Made by a program: the position numbers and the translations under genes. The notes beneath the pieces were generated by a model, which had not been told where the DNA came from, made no database searches, and was given only the letters and a program-made list of their open reading frames with translations. From Clostridia bacterium (lineage in GTDB: Bacteria > Bacillota > Clostridia > UBA1381): 37,071 nucleotides of DNA. Shown one piece after another: positions 1 to 5,598 of the stretch (the stretch's first letter is position 1; every line of letters starts with the position of its first letter). Where the stretch lies: positions 1 through 37,071 of the forward strand of contig JAFRDB010000077.1 of assembly GCA_017404065.1 (NCBI GenBank). Reading direction: 5' to 3'.

Positions 1-114
1 CCTGCAATAGCTTTTTACCGTGTTTCTTGATAATCCGGTAAGCACCGCGATCCTGCTGTACGCTATTCCGTTACGGCGCATACGCTCAACTTCAATTTTC
101 TGCTTTTCGGTCAT
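1..114 (-). CDS. Helix-turn-helix protein, 5' part only
   Basis: The minus strand reads 38 codons from an ATG at 114 and runs off the window edge. The visible part has a charged start (MTEKQKIEVERMRRNG) followed by an HTH-like stretch (AYSRIAVLTGLSRNTVKSYC), as in the small HTH proteins found next to site-specific recombinases and transposon genes in Clostridia. AGAGGAT upstream of the ATG serves as a ribosome binding site. The fold is inferred from motif pattern. Any zinc-ribbon tail would lie outside the window. The position beside phage debris suggests a mobile-element origin. Confidence 0.6.
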   Translation of the reverse strand, partial: MTEKQKIEVERMRRNGIAYSRIAVLTGLSRNTVKSYCR

Positions 115-292
115 AAAATCATATCCTCTACTTACGGAGCTTTATAGGGCGGTCGAACACTCCCCATAGAAATAAATTTGCTTTTTATGTATATGCAAAA
201 CCGCTCCAAACTTGAATTGTCCAAAAAAAAATAAACCATCATATCACCCGCCATTGCGATATTTGTTTTTGATAGTTTTGAACCTCCAAAAC

Positions 293-610
293 TTATCCAC
301 TGTTATCGTCTCCTTCCTGATCGTCTGTCTCAAAGCTCGACTTGTCAAGATCTGCGATCATATGCGGAGGCACACGGAATATGCGGCATATCTCGTTAAC
401 CTGAAATTTGCGGGTTTCAAGGAACTGCGCTTCGTGCGGGTTTATCGAGATCGGATTGAACTTCATACCCTCTTCCAAAACCGCTACCTTATGTGCGTTG
501 CTGCTGTCACCGGTATGGTTCTTCGGCTGGTCGTTCCGCTGGCGCTGCACTGCTCGCCCCGGCATCCTGGGTCTGTCTCGTGATTTGAAAATTGCTCTGA
601 ATAGATTCAT
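293..610 (-). pseudogene. Phage portal protein remnant (HK97 family), internally deleted
   Basis: The frame starts with a portal-like N-terminus (MNLFRAIFKSRDRP), preceded by GGAGG. It then joins a C-terminal portal block: VAVLEEGMKFNPISINPHEA, then QFLETRKFQVNEICRIFRVP and PPHMIADLDKSSF. The family is normally around 400 residues, while this frame has about 105, so most of the middle is missing. The last residues after DKSSF (ETDDQEGDDNSG) do not follow on from the block and look like a second deletion joint to the acidic tail. The reading frame is open throughout, so a short product could be made, but it could not form a portal ring. An alternative start is the ATG at 628, which has its own GGAGG. 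It is flanked by other prophage debris. Confidence 0.75.
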
Positions 611-653
611 CAACTGCCTCCATTGCATTAAAAAAGCACCTCCGAAAGAGATG

Positions 654-965
654 CTAAATTAAGTTTGCATAATCCCGTCTGCCATATATCACTCGCATTA
701 TATATACTGTTTTTTCAGCGTGGTCAACACGATAAAAGATTATATAGTTTTTTACGGGGATCTTTCTGTAACCAAGTTCCCTTAAATAACCGTCCTCACA
801 ACATGCAAATGCTTCAGGACTTTCCGTTAATATGTCATAGCTGCTCTCAATTTCCGATAATAGGTTCTTTGCGGCTATCGGGTTTTTCAATGAGTTTACT
901 ATGTAGCCGATTACCTCATCAATATCAGAATCAGCTTCAGCTGTGACTAATACTTTATATGCCAT
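654..965 (-). CDS. RelE/ParE-family toxin (pair 1)
   Basis: A 103-residue protein of the RelE/ParE superfamily, the normal length for these toxins. The N-terminus (MAYKVLVTAEADSDIDEVIGYI) fits the first strand and helix, the middle carries NPIAAKNLLSEIE, and the C-terminal half has RKIPVKNYIIFYRVD and YIMRVIYGRRDYANLI. This Y-R-V-D / R-V-I-Y-x-R-R-D pattern is typical of the family. It overlaps the end of the upstream antitoxin gene by 11 nt, as expected for translational coupling in a type II toxin-antitoxin operon. Whether it cuts mRNA (RelE-like) or poisons gyrase (ParE-like) cannot be read from the sequence. It is closely related to the second toxin at 1278-1589. Confidence 0.85.
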   Translation of the reverse strand: MAYKVLVTAEADSDIDEVIGYIVNSLKNPIAAKNLLSEIESSYDILTESPEAFACCEDGYLRELGYRKIPVKNYIIFYRVDHAEKTVYIMRVIYGRRDYANLI

Positions 966-1215
966 ACTTTTCTTTTATGCTGTTTAATGCCCCATAGGCA
1001 TCAGCCGTTCTGCCTTCCGCTACGGACCGCTCTGCCGCTTGGAGCTTACCGTAAACACTGCTCATATACATATCTCTTTCATATACTTCCATACTCATCA
1101 CTACCATATCACCGTATCCGTTTTTGGTAACGAATATCGGGGCTTCTTCGCTGTGACATATCTCCGATATTTCGCTTGTATTTTTTAAATCGCGTATAGG
1201 TATAATACGAGGCAT
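955..1215 (-). CDS. Phd/YefM-family antitoxin (pair 1)
   Basis: An 86-residue antitoxin that would bind and neutralise the toxin at 654-965 and repress its own operon. The N-terminal DNA-binding domain shows the family pattern: MPRIIPIRDLKN, then SEEAPIFVTKNGYGDMVVMS and MEVYE. The C-terminal third is the likely toxin-binding tail. The ATG at 1215 is chosen because AAAGGAG lies 9 nt upstream; a TTG at 1224 is in frame but overlaps that site. It is the first gene of the pair, with a consensus promoter at 1245-1273. Confidence 0.87.
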   Translation of the reverse strand: MPRIIPIRDLKNTSEISEICHSEEAPIFVTKNGYGDMVVMSMEVYERDMYMSSVYGKLQAAERSVAEGRTADAYGALNSIKEKYGI

Positions 1216-1244
1216 AAAAATCAACTCCTTTGTTCTGTGCCATT

Positions 1245-1273
1245 ATTATACCATAATTATGCCTCAGTGTCAA
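1245..1273 (-). promoter_or_regulatory. Promoter of toxin-antitoxin pair 1 with operator-like core
   Basis: On the minus strand TTGACA (1268-1273) and TATAAT (1245-1250) are separated by exactly 17 bp. The spacer contains the palindrome CATAATTATG (1252-1261), placed where a bound antitoxin would block RNA polymerase. The same TAATTA core sits in the spacer of the second pair's promoter. Confidence 0.75.
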
Positions 1274-1277
1274 TAGT

Positions 1278-1589
1278 CTATTTTAATTTCTGTATATAAT
1301 CGCTCTTCGCATAGATCACACGAGCAACTATTATTGTCTTTCTCTGTTCATCGACACGATAAAACATAATATAATTTTTTACTATCAGCTTTCTATACTC
1401 ATATTTCAAAGGCCGTATGGGATAATACATCGGCATGGAATATGGGAACTCGCTAAGTTTCTCCATCTCAGCTATAAACTCATTCGCAAGCCGCTCGGCA
1501 GCAATAGGGTTATGCAGATGGTGACTGATATACGAAACTATATTTATCATGTCCTGCTGTGCCGCGGACTGGTATTCGATCTCATACAT
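1278..1589 (-). CDS. RelE/ParE-family toxin (pair 2)
   Basis: A 103-residue RelE/ParE toxin starting MYEIEYQSAAQQDMINIVSY. The ATG at 1589 is chosen because it overlaps the antitoxin stop by 8 nt and has GGAG 9 nt upstream; the open frame extends further upstream only inside the antitoxin gene. The block NPIAAERLANEF and the C-terminal YRKLIVKNYIMFYRVDEQ and IIVARVIYAKSDY match pair 1 closely and at the same spacing. The gene length is identical to that of the first toxin. This supports a common origin by tandem duplication or repeated capture. Confidence 0.85.
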   Translation of the reverse strand: MYEIEYQSAAQQDMINIVSYISHHLHNPIAAERLANEFIAEMEKLSEFPYSMPMYYPIRPLKYEYRKLIVKNYIMFYRVDEQRKTIIVARVIYAKSDYIQKLK

Positions 1590-1860
1590 CGGTTTCCGCT
1601 CCGATCGCATCACGCATACTTTTAAGCACTTCCTTTGACGAGAACCGTTTATTCGACAATTCCGCTTCACGCTCAGCTTCTTTCAGCTTGAAGTACACCT
1701 CACTGTCAAACTGCAGGTTTTCATACGCATCCATGCTCATAACGACCATATCACCAAATCCGTTTTTAGTTAAAAAGACCGGCTGTCGTGTTTCATGTAC
1801 ATCTCTTGATATCTCTGCAAAGTTATTTCTCAGGTCTGAAACAGGTCTTATAGCATTCAT
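1582..1860 (-). CDS. Phd/YefM-family antitoxin (pair 2)
   Basis: A 92-residue antitoxin with the YefM-type N-terminus (MNAIRPVSDLRNNFAEISRD) and the shared strand TRQPVFLTKNGFGDMVVMSM followed by DAYENL. The C-terminal half (YFKLKEAEREAELSNKRFS) is charged and probably helical, suited to wrapping the toxin. A strong GGGAGGG site precedes the ATG. Identity with the first antitoxin is highest across the FLTKNG(F/Y)GDMVVMSM block. It leads a two-gene operon driven from the promoter at 1891-1919. Confidence 0.88.
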   Translation of the reverse strand: MNAIRPVSDLRNNFAEISRDVHETRQPVFLTKNGFGDMVVMSMDAYENLQFDSEVYFKLKEAEREAELSNKRFSSKEVLKSMRDAIGAETDV

Positions 1861-1890
1861 TAAAAACCCTCCCTTAATTTTTATAAAAAC

Positions 1891-1919
1891 ATTTTAGCAT
1901 AATTACGCTAAAAAATCAA
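1891..1919 (-). promoter_or_regulatory. Promoter of toxin-antitoxin pair 2 with spacer palindrome
   Basis: On the minus strand TTGATT (1914-1919) and TAAAAT (1891-1896) are 17 bp apart. A near-perfect 22 bp palindrome (1892-1913; arms TTTTAGC and GCTAAAA around a TAATTA core) fills the spacer and overlaps the -10 box, as expected for an autoregulatory operator. Confidence 0.7.
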
Positions 1920-2033
1920 GAGAAAATTTAATATTTTTATTCTGTGTACCGGAACGCCCTGACTATTCTTTTCTGCCGATTATAACTATACCACACTTTT
2001 GGGGCGGACATCAAGAAGACATGGTAGGACATT

Positions 2034-2189
2034 TTAAATTTTTATAAAAATTTTCTCGAATGCCACTAAAGCCTGTAAATGCAGCCGTCTTATATGCCTT
2101 GATGTTAGACCCATATTCTCGGCTATGTATTTCCCGCTTTTCCTTTCAGCATACTTAAGCCACAGTATTCTTTTGCCGTCATAACACAT
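2034..2189 (-). pseudogene. Sigma-region-4-like phage protein fragment
   Basis: A 51-codon minus-strand frame containing RILWLKYAERKSGKYIAENM followed by GLTSRHIRRLHLQALVAF. This fits the C-terminal HTH of sigma-70-like or ArpU/DUF1492-type phage proteins (an LRY-like helix, IAEEMG, R-x-x-R-LH-x-x-AL). The ATG at 2189 overlaps the end of the helicase fragment by 11 nt and no normal N-terminal domain precedes it, so it is read as a decayed piece. The family assignment rests on motif pattern only. Confidence 0.45.
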
Positions 2190-2493
2190 CGCCTTCCATA
2201 TCTTCTATCTCTGTTACCAGCATATCAAAGTCCTCTTCCTCACTCAACAGCTCCAAACTCCATGTAAGACCGAACCATATTATCGTGCTCCCGCCTGACT
2301 GCAGATTCAAACCATGGCCGCAGCTTGCAGGATGCGCCAAACCTATGGGTATATTCCCGTCATTCCAGTCACTGATGTCTTTCTCGGTTTTTATCTTCCT
2401 TGCCGGAAACTGTTCCGTGATCCTGTCACGGTCATGCTTGTAGCTGTAATATATAAGAACCGGCTTTCCGTTTGCAGCTTCGATGCCTATCAC
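2179..2493 (-). pseudogene. Phage SNF2-like helicase, internal fragment
   Basis: The frame shows the C-terminal helicase lobe of phage SNF2-type helicases: [39 protein letters not shown], then LNLQSGGSTIIWFGLTWSLE. In intact proteins this is followed by the QxxGR-like motif VI; here it jumps to an unrelated acidic stretch (LLSEEEDFDMLVTEIEDMEG). An in-frame stop lies just upstream of the GTG at 2493, so the whole N-terminal lobe is also gone. The acidic stretch may be the N-terminal side of the sigma-like fragment that follows. This is a truncated remnant, not a working helicase. Confidence 0.75.
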
Positions 2494-2670
2494 AAAGATA
2501 GCCTACGCTTGCGGCTTTAATGACAGTAATTATTTTTCAAGCGCATTTAAAAAGACGGAGGGCATTACACCATCCGCCTATCGGCACGAGCCTGTATAAT
2601 TTGTTTCATCGTATGATCAGGTTACTCTTGCCGGCTATTACTTTGCCGTCATGCATCCATCCTACATTTA

Positions 2671-2940
2671 CACCCACCCTGCCCGATAAAAAGTTAAAAG
2701 GTTAAACTTTTTAACTTTTTATGTACCTTTCGTTAAAAGGTATGCAAATCTTACACAGTGCATAAAACAGAGCCGGTTTTAAGAGAATAAAAAAGTCCCT
2801 ATCAGGACGGTCGTTCCGCTAACGCTCCACTCCAATAGGTAGACTTTTTATCTATTAAGAAATTAGTACTTATCGGTACTAATTTCTTAATAGATAAAAG
2901 AAAGACCGCCGGAGCAGTCTGATTTTCAGAAATGGCATTG
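2671..2940. repeat. Palindromic dispersed element, copy 1
   Basis: This 270 bp block recurs at 4829-5097 and 33420-33634 in the same orientation. It starts at CACCCACCCTG and ends at AATGGCATTG. In order it holds an AT-rich hairpin (about 2690-2720), a small hairpin ACCTTT/AAAGGT, a terminator-like stem pairing AAAAAAGTCCCTAT with ATAGGTAGACTTTTT around a GC-rich loop, the long perfect hairpin at 2846-2899, and a GC-rich tail (GACCGCCGGAGCAGTCTG). No credible protein is encoded on either strand. It resembles a non-autonomous, structure-rich mobile element. Confidence 0.85.
2846..2899. repeat. Perfect 24 bp inverted repeat inside copy 1
   Basis: The arms 2846-2869 and 2876-2899 are exact reverse complements around the 6 nt loop TTATCG. 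Copy 2 keeps an 18 bp version (arms CTATTAAGAAATTAGTAC). Copy 3 lacks this segment altogether. Confidence 0.9.
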
Positions 2941-2969
2941 TTATGCAATGCGGTACTTGAACCTATACC

Positions 2970-3932
2970 TCAAGGACAACACCTTTGACAAGGCTGAAAT
3001 CCTTGCGATATCACATTATCTCTACTGCCCGTAAACTCACGCTTGTTTTTATCCTTCATTTTCTTTACACTGCTGCATGATGGAATATGGAATTTCTTTG
3101 TGTTTGTGTTAAGAATATAAGTTGTTGCCGCTGTTTCATAGTTGGCTGAATTATCTTCTGTCGGCTCTGCCTTTACTGCCATGCTGCCGTCCGACCGGTT
3201 ATCGCCTGTTGCATAGTCTATGACAACGCCCGGTTGAACATTGTAGCAGAACACATTGAACTTTATGCCATCACCATTATCCTCAACTGATAATGCTTCC
3301 ATTTGAACACCGAGCGCAAGAAGATCGTTCTTTTCAAATATCGGCGTTACCCGGTATAAAACATGGTTATTTGTTTCCCTCACATAGTCTGCCGTCATGT
3401 TTTCAAACGGCAGCATTCCTTGTATGTTCAAGTATCTTGTACCTGTTATGAGGTTTCTTTCATTTGCATTTTCTGCTGATAATTGATAGCCGATAAGGTG
3501 ACATCGGTTATATAGATACTGTCCATCCACAAAATCATACTTTGCGGTATGCCAGCCGGTAGGCTTCACCATACCTATTTTGCCGCGTTCCTCCGTCGGC
3601 ATTATCGCTCTGCACACATTGGCATACGCGGTCCCGCAGCGCCCAAGGCTGTCAAGCGGGCTATAGCATTCAAACGGCTCTGTCGTAAGCTCGCTCTCTG
3701 CAAAGCTCGGCTCGTTATTATTAAGCTCAACATACGGCTGCCCTGTATATGCCGGAATGTCTGATATGTTCAGCTTATATATCGGCTCCTGTGTCGGCTC
3801 TGCCGTTATTGAGGCTTCTGTTGCTGCCGTTTCTGTTGCTCGTGCTGTTGAAGTGCTTGTATCCGGTATGCTTGCCTGTGAGCAGCCCGCAAGCAGCATT
3901 AATGCGAATAAAAAACCTGCTATTGTTCTCAT
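2970..3932 (-). CDS. Secreted DNA/RNA non-specific endonuclease, lipoprotein
   Basis: A 320-residue extracellular nuclease. The signal peptide ends in the lipobox LLAGC (Cys17), so it should be lipid-anchored on the cell surface. A Thr/Ala-rich linker (about 25-50) leads to the nuclease domain, where YNRCHLIGYQLS (about 141-152) carries the putative catalytic His and ENANERN (about 154-160) the metal-binding Asn of the ββα-Me DNA/RNA non-specific endonuclease family. The C-terminal 45 residues (KFHIPSCSS ... QGFQPCQRCCP) form an Ada-like metal-binding module, common on such nucleases. The ATG at 3932 is chosen over 3944, because GAGGAG directly abuts the latter. It is divergent from the XRE gene and bracketed by repeat copies 1 and 2. 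Confidence 0.88.
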   Translation of the reverse strand: MRTIAGFLFALMLLAGCSQASIPDTSTSTARATETAATEASITAEPTQEPIYKLNISDIPAYTGQPYVELNNNEPSFAESELTTEPFECYSPLDSLGRCGTAYANVCRAIMPTEERGKIGMVKPTGWHTAKYDFVDGQYLYNRCHLIGYQLSAENANERNLITGTRYLNIQGMLPFENMTADYVRETNNHVLYRVTPIFEKNDLLALGVQMEALSVEDNGDGIKFNVFCYNVQPGVVIDYATGDNRSDGSMAVKAEPTEDNSANYETAATTYILNTNTKKFHIPSCSSVKKMKDKNKREFTGSRDNVISQGFQPCQRCCP

Positions 3933-3967
3933 GTAATAGAACATCTCCTCTTTGATTTTTAGTTAAA

Positions 3968-4061
3968 ATATATGTTGTTTTTATTTATTTTTATAAATAA
4001 GTATAGTTATATTTGATTATAACATATATTGTTATGCTAATCAACATTATTTAACATATAT
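3968..4061. promoter_or_regulatory. Operator-like sites between nuclease and XRE genes
   Basis: The AT-rich divergent intergenic region has AACATATAT three times: on the plus strand at 4021-4029 and 4053-4061, and inverted at 3968-3976. The central copy sits in the palindrome ATAACATATATTGTTAT (4019-4035). These are candidate sites for the XRE regulator encoded at 4121. Binding is inferred. Confidence 0.45.
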
Positions 4062-4120
4062 TTTTCTACTATTTTTTGTGTTATTTGTTTTACAATAATG
4101 GTAAAGGAGGTCGTTTTATT

Positions 4121-4429
4121 ATGTACGAAGATTTCGTGAGAAATAGAATAACACAATTAAGGTTGAAAAAAGGTGTATCCGAATATCAAATGAGCTATGA
4201 TTTAGGTCATAGTCGAGGCTATGTATATAATATCTCATCCGGTAAATCTCTGCCACCACTAAAGGAGTTTTTCGAGATATGCAAATATTTTGAGATTACT
4301 CCACAAGAATTTTTCGATGATACTCTTGAATATCCTGAGCTAATCCATAAAGCAGTAGATGGCTTGAAAAAACTTAATGATACTGATATTATTATGATTT
4401 TAGGATATATTGACAGATTGCAAAAATAA
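4121..4429 (+). CDS. XRE-family transcriptional regulator
   Basis: A 102-residue protein with an N-terminal Cro/CI-type helix-turn-helix: FVRNRITQLRLKKGVSEYQM, SYDLGHSRGYVYNISSGKSL, then PPLKEFFEICKYFEITPQEF. The C-terminal ~35 residues (ELIHKAVDGLKKLNDTDIIM...) are probably helical and used for dimerisation. The ATG at 4121 has a perfect AAAGGAGG at 4103-4110. It faces away from the nuclease gene across an AT-rich region with repeated AACATATAT motifs, so it may control itself and the nuclease. It is AT-rich compared with its neighbours and lies between two repeat copies, which suggests acquisition as a unit. Confidence 0.85.
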   Translation: MYEDFVRNRITQLRLKKGVSEYQMSYDLGHSRGYVYNISSGKSLPPLKEFFEICKYFEITPQEFFDDTLEYPELIHKAVDGLKKLNDTDIIMILGYIDRLQK

Positions 4430-4626
4430 ATATGTGATCGCATCCTTGATGTACGCCCCGCTGCCGCGCTCAAGGCGGGCGGTCAGGGTGACCGATTTAC
4501 TATAGTTGTGCTAAATCAGCAGTCATACCTTTGGTTTGAACACTGCGCCACCATCTCCGGCTGTCGGCTCGGCAGATAGTTTGTGGAAAGAAAACACTTA
4601 TAAGGCACCTTAAATTAAATTTATTC
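4430..4626. other. Gene debris without an intact gene
   Basis: No credible start-to-stop gene is seen. On the minus strand a broken frame near 4435-4500 reads SVTLTARLERGSGAYIKDAI, which looks like coding sequence of a lost gene but was not identified. Confidence 0.3.
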
Positions 4627-4655
4627 TTGACAAAAATCGTGAAATGATGTATTAA
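4627..4655 (+). promoter_or_regulatory. Consensus promoter without a following gene
   Basis: TTGACA (4627-4632) and TATTAA (4650-4655) are 17 bp apart. No protein gene follows on the plus strand; a hairpin-rich segment does. Confidence 0.5.
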
Positions 4656-4661
4656 CATAAG

Positions 4662-4745
4662 TGCTAAAAGTTTTTTAGTTTTCAGGTGAAAACACCTTGA
4701 AGGAAAGCAGCCGTACATTCATTTGTCCGGTTGCTTTTCTTTTAA
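4662..4745 (+). ncRNA. Possible small RNA (two hairpins)
   Basis: Downstream of the promoter at 4627-4655 lie a tight hairpin, AGGTG-AAAA-CACCT (4684-4697), and a longer stem, GAAAGCAGCCG with CGGTTGCTTTTC (4703-4713 / 4728-4739), followed by a T-rich stretch like an intrinsic terminator. A transcript of about 80 nt is inferred. It matches no RNA family I recognise. A leader-attenuator left from a lost gene is an alternative. Confidence 0.35.
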
Positions 4746-4828
4746 TTAGCACACTAAGTACAGTATAAATATATTAATAAATCAGTTTATATCAGAAAAA
4801 AGACCTTTTGGTTATATTTCCCATTTTG

Positions 4829-5097
4829 CACCCACCCTGACCGACAAAAAGTTAAAAGGTTAAACTTTTCAACTTTTTATGTACCTTTCGTTAAAAGGTA
4901 TGCAAATCTTACACAGTGCATAAAACGAGGCGGTTTTAAGAGAATAAAAAAGTCCCTATTATGACGGTCGTTCCGCTAACGCTCCACTCCAATAGGTAGA
5001 CTTTTTTGCTATTAAGAAATTAGTACTTATCGGTACTAATTTCTTAATAGATAAAAGAAAGACCGCCGGAGCAGTCTGATTTTCAGAAATGGCTTTG
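4829..5097. repeat. Palindromic dispersed element, copy 2
   Basis: It is colinear with copy 1 over about 269 bp with few differences (GACCGACAAA for GCCCGATAAA; a shorter left arm in the long hairpin). Similarity to copy 3 continues on the right through ATTGTATCAACTATACGC and CAATGGA to 5160, past the point where copy 1 diverges. The left end is preceded by TTTTGCACCCA (4824-4834), matched in inverted form by TGGGTGCAAA at 5204-5213. Confidence 0.85.
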
Positions 5098-5100
5098 CTC

Positions 5101-5370
5101 ACGCGGTTTTGACGGGTTTATTACACCGTAAAATTGTATCAACTATACGCTTTCAATGGACGACGCAAAGGCGGAAAAGATACAATTTAACCTTTTATCC
5201 CCTTGGGTGCAAATTGGGTGCATAGCGAATATCGTTGGGTGCAAATTTATAAAAAGTTATTTTGTATAGACGCAAAAAAACACAGCGTGTATAGACGAGT
5301 TCTTTTTCGCAAAAACCGATTTGATTTTTGGCAGTCTGCCAGCGTGCAGACTGGTATGACTACACGCAAA
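5101..5370. other. Non-coding tail of repeat copy 2
   Basis: No gene is supported. The segment holds the copy 2/3-specific right extension, a 10 bp inverted pair AAATTGTATC / GATACAATTT, the TGGGTGCA cluster, and a hairpin with arms CAGTCTGC / GCAGACTG near 5335-5355 that resembles the hairpins at 35241-35290. Confidence 0.4.
5204..5245. repeat. TGGGTGCAAA direct repeats
   Basis: TGGGTGCAAA occurs at 5204-5213 and 5236-5245, with a variant TGGGTGCATA at 5215-5224. It is the exact inverse of TTTGCACCCA at the left edge of repeat copy 2. Confidence 0.6.
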
Positions 5371-5394
5371 AGGGGCGGCACTGCTGCCGCCCCT
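5371..5394 (-). terminator. Intrinsic terminator of the beta-helix/peptide operon
   Basis: Perfect 10 bp arms AGGGGCGGCA (5371-5380) and TGCCGCCCCT (5385-5394) enclose a 4 nt loop. On the minus strand the stem is followed by TTTT. It lies 10 nt past the stop of the 58-residue peptide gene. Confidence 0.75.
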
Positions 5395-5404
5395 CTATCG
5401 CGCC

Positions 5405-5581
5405 TTACTGATCCATAAAGCTCATAACGGTATTCGTTTTTGCAAAATCAGTCGAAAGATACGCCTCGGCGTTCGCCTGATTGGTTATGCCCGCATCCTC
5501 CTTATAGGTGTCGGATGTAGTTACAATATTCGTAACACCGAAACTTGCAATATTTATGCTTGGTTTTGTATAATCCTTCAT
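5405..5581 (-). CDS. 58-residue peptide with YxxP-type N-terminus
   Basis: A small minus-strand gene between the beta-helix gene (17 nt upstream) and a strong terminator (10 nt downstream), so the two genes form one transcription unit. The ATG at 5581 follows AGGGAGG at 9 nt spacing. The product begins MKDYTKPSINIASFGVTNIV and ends AKTNTVMSFMDQ. It has no cysteine, no clear transmembrane segment and no signal peptide. The K-x-Y-x-K-P start is common in short Clostridia peptides and recalls the YxxP motif of some lasso-peptide leaders, but no modification enzymes are adjacent, so a RiPP role is only a possibility. Function unknown. Confidence 0.7.
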   Translation of the reverse strand: MKDYTKPSINIASFGVTNIVTTSDTYKEDAGITNQANAEAYLSTDFAKTNTVMSFMDQ

Positions 5582-5598
5582 TTCGTTCTACCTCCCTA

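Noticed and set aside
2671..2940. Intact insertion sequence
   Set aside because: No transposase or other credible coding sequence on either strand; at most a non-autonomous element.
4500..4718. Minus-strand 72-codon frame in the debris region
   Set aside because: No recognisable domain and it overlaps the promoter and hairpins read on the plus strand.
5405..5581. Firm call as a lasso-peptide precursor
   Set aside because: Only the YxxP-like start fits; no protease, cyclase or RRE protein lies in the window.
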